Origin: DATCDR01 sp036510575
GTDB lineage: Bacteria; Actinomycetota; Acidimicrobiia; Acidimicrobiales; Bog-793
Length of the DNA: 24,658 nt
Direction of reading: 5' to 3'
NCBI GenBank assembly: GCA_036510575.1
Contig: DATCDR010000190.1
Location: 1 to 24,658 of the forward strand
A program made the position numbers and the translations under genes. Position 1 is the stretch's first letter. Each line of letters begins with the position of its first letter. The notes under the pieces were generated by a model. That model was not told where the DNA came from. It worked only from the letters and a program-made list of their open reading frames with translations, and searched no databases. This document shows, piece by piece, positions 23,391 to 24,658 of the stretch.

Positions 23391-23966
23391 ATGAGCGTCC
23401 AGCACGCGTTACTCGCACTACTGAGCGAGGGGCCGAAGTACGGCCTGCAACTTCGCCAGGAGTTCGAGGAGAGCACCGGTGAGATCTGGCCGCTCAATGT
23501 CGGTCAGGTCTACACGACGCTGCAGCGCCTCGAACGTGACGGGTTCGTCGAGTCCGACGACACCGAGGAGCCTGGACCCCGCAACAGCTTTCGGATTACC
23601 GAGAGCGGCCAGCAGGAGCTCTCGACGTGGTTGAGCACGCCACCGGACATGACCTCGCCACCGCGTGATGAGCTCGTGATCAAGGTGCTCTCGGCAATCA
23701 AGGTCCCTGGCGTGAATGTGCATGACGTGATTCAGGTACATCGGCGCTATCTCGTCGAGTTGATGCAGCAGTGGACGCGGCTAAAGGAGGACGAGGCCGA
23801 TTTCGACCTGTCGTTCGCCTTGGTGGTCGACGCCGAGCTGTTCCGCCTCGATTCCGTTGTCCGCTGGCTCGATTCTGCAGATGGGCGATTGCGGCGCGCT
23901 GCGGTCGAGCCGGTAGTTGTTCGCACAACGCCGCTAATCCGGCGGCGATTGGTTTCGCGGAGATGA
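23391..23966 (+). CDS. PadR-family transcriptional regulator
   Basis: A 191-residue regulator. The winged-helix domain reads LLALLSEGPKYGLQLRQEFE (7-26), then GQVYTTLQRLERDGFVES (38-55), typical of PadR proteins. The C-terminal half (about 95-165) is the helical dimerisation region (PadR Vir-type: DELVIKVLSAI ... YLVELMQQW). Two in-frame ATGs exist (23376 and 23391); I chose 23391 because GGTGA lies just upstream. The stop overlaps the ABC ATPase ATG by four bases (ATGA), so the regulator and transporter are co-translated. PadR regulators next to LolD/MacB-type ABC genes usually sense the exported compound, often an antimicrobial, and derepress the operon. Confidence 0.92.
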   Translation: MSVQHALLALLSEGPKYGLQLRQEFEESTGEIWPLNVGQVYTTLQRLERDGFVESDDTEEPGPRNSFRITESGQQELSTWLSTPPDMTSPPRDELVIKVLSAIKVPGVNVHDVIQVHRRYLVELMQQWTRLKEDEADFDLSFALVVDAELFRLDSVVRWLDSADGRLRRAAVEPVVVRTTPLIRRRLVSRR

Positions 23967-24658
23967 GCTATCTCGAACTGCGCAACGTCTCTAAGTCGTA
24001 CGGAGACGGTGCCGGCAGTATCGAGGCCATACGTAACGTCTCTCTCTCGGTAGAACGCGGCGCGCTCGTAGCGGTGATGGGGCCGAGTGGATCGGGCAAG
24101 TCCACCCTGCTCACGATCGCAGGCAGCCTCGAGGAACCAACCGACGGCGAGGTATTCGTCGACGGGCAAGCGTTATCGACGATGTCCCGTAACGACAAGG
24201 CGCGCCTTCGTCGTCGCACGATCGGCTACGTCTTCCAGGAGTTCAACCTCTTGGCCGGGCTCACCGCGGTGGAAAATGTCGCGTTGCCGCTCGAGCTTGA
24301 CGGGATGTCGGCAAGGATGGCCCGCGTCGCGGGCATTGCCGCCCTCGAGGAGCTCGGACTTGCAGATCGGGCGGGACACTTCCCTGATGAGCTTTCGGGC
24401 GGTGAACGCCAGCGGGTCGCAATCGCACGAGCGGCAGTGGGCGAACGGGGTCTGCTGCTCGCCGACGAGCCGTCGGGTGCACTCGACTCGGAGAACGGGG
24501 AGGCGGTGATGCGACTTATTCTGACCGCGTGCCACCGAGGCGTTGCCGCAGTTGTCGTCACCCACGACGCGCAGCTCGCTTCGTGGGCTGACCGTGTCGT
24601 CTTTCTTCGAGATGGAAAGGTCATCGACCAGACGATTCCTCCCCCAACCCCTGAGTCG
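23963..24658 (+). CDS. LolD/MacB-type ABC transporter ATP-binding protein (3' end outside window)
   Basis: 232 residues are visible and the frame is still open at the window end, though the core is essentially complete. Walker A is GPSGSGKS (40-47), the Q-loop Q92 is in YVFQEFNLLAGL, the signature is LSGGERQ (144-150), Walker B is LLLADEP with SGALDS following (164-176), and the switch His is H201 (THDA). The FQEFNLL and SGALDS wording places it in the MacB/LolD/FtsE group, which works with FtsX-like permeases in export or mechanotransmission. A permease gene is expected directly downstream outside the window. It is translationally coupled to the PadR gene. Likely role: efflux of a drug or peptide, or lipoprotein handling; efflux fits the PadR regulator better. 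Confidence 0.9.
   Translation, partial: MSYLELRNVSKSYGDGAGSIEAIRNVSLSVERGALVAVMGPSGSGKSTLLTIAGSLEEPTDGEVFVDGQALSTMSRNDKARLRRRTIGYVFQEFNLLAGLTAVENVALPLELDGMSARMARVAGIAALEELGLADRAGHFPDELSGGERQRVAIARAAVGERGLLLADEPSGALDSENGEAVMRLILTACHRGVAAVVVTHDAQLASWADRVVFLRDGKVIDQTIPPPTPES

Noticed and set aside
1..24658. CRISPR arrays, tRNA or rRNA genes, and intact insertion sequences
   Set aside because: No regularly spaced repeats, cloverleaf-like sequences, rRNA-like stretches or transposase motifs were seen on reading both strands by eye; a covariance-model scan would be needed to be certain about RNA genes.

Overview
The window is GC-rich, densely coded DNA. It uses many GTG and TTG starts and four-base ATGA or GTGA overlaps between genes. 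A mycothiol-dependent-type isomerase, an F420-type NADPH oxidoreductase and an actinobacterial-style ABC-2 exporter point to Actinomycetota. The abundance of CGATCG and TCGA-like words would suit Acidimicrobiia, but that is only an impression. No rRNA, tRNA, CRISPR array or intact mobile element was seen. Several broken genes (a degenerate regulator, a PadR fragment, a glycoside hydrolase scrap, an ABC permease with an internal deletion) suggest accessory sequence that is being eroded.

Layout. 1-1122: the 3' end of a mycothiol-dependent isomerase-family gene, then a flavodiiron/ODP-type metallo-beta-lactamase-fold protein. 1638-3002 (-): a Bcr/CflA-type MFS drug exporter. 3003-3777: a gene-poor stretch with two strong inverted repeats and a possible dead regulator. 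3778-9643 (+): DedA membrane protein, OmpR-type response regulator, histidine kinase, heme/FAD transmembrane reductase, membrane-anchored FMN-binding protein with a long Ser/Thr linker, and ApbE flavin transferase. I read this as a two-component-controlled flavin electron-transfer module that carries electrons from cytosolic NAD(P)H across the membrane. 10120-11816 (+): a doubtful small membrane protein, a PadR-type regulator fragment behind a perfect-armed palindrome, and the chromate transporter chrA. 11813-12060 (-): a frameshifted GH16 glycoside hydrolase remnant. 12139-12648 (-): an unknown protein. 12945-13889 (+): a LigC-like dehydrogenase of protocatechuate 4,5-cleavage, with no pathway partners nearby. 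14063-14731 (-): an F420-oxidoreductase-family protein.

14870-20159 (-): an apparent metal-uptake cluster. In transcription order it has a solute-binding protein, a fused double permease, an ABC ATPase, an FTR1-like membrane protein carrying two ExxE motifs, and a 72-residue membrane protein. Iron is the favoured substrate but is not proven. 20284-20859 (-): a ChrB N-terminal-domain protein, about 8.5 kb from chrA. 21114-22974 (-): an ABC-2 exporter with an intact ATPase and a permease broken by an apparent internal deletion plus frameshift. 23391-24658 (+), divergent from it: a PadR regulator behind its own palindrome, and a LolD/MacB-type ABC ATPase that runs off the window.

The most coherent and interesting unit is the flavin-transfer module at 4450-9643. 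Its flavin acceptor protein has a non-canonical attachment motif (SGAS, lacking the usual preceding Asp). No feature in the window is clearly a wholly new type of system.
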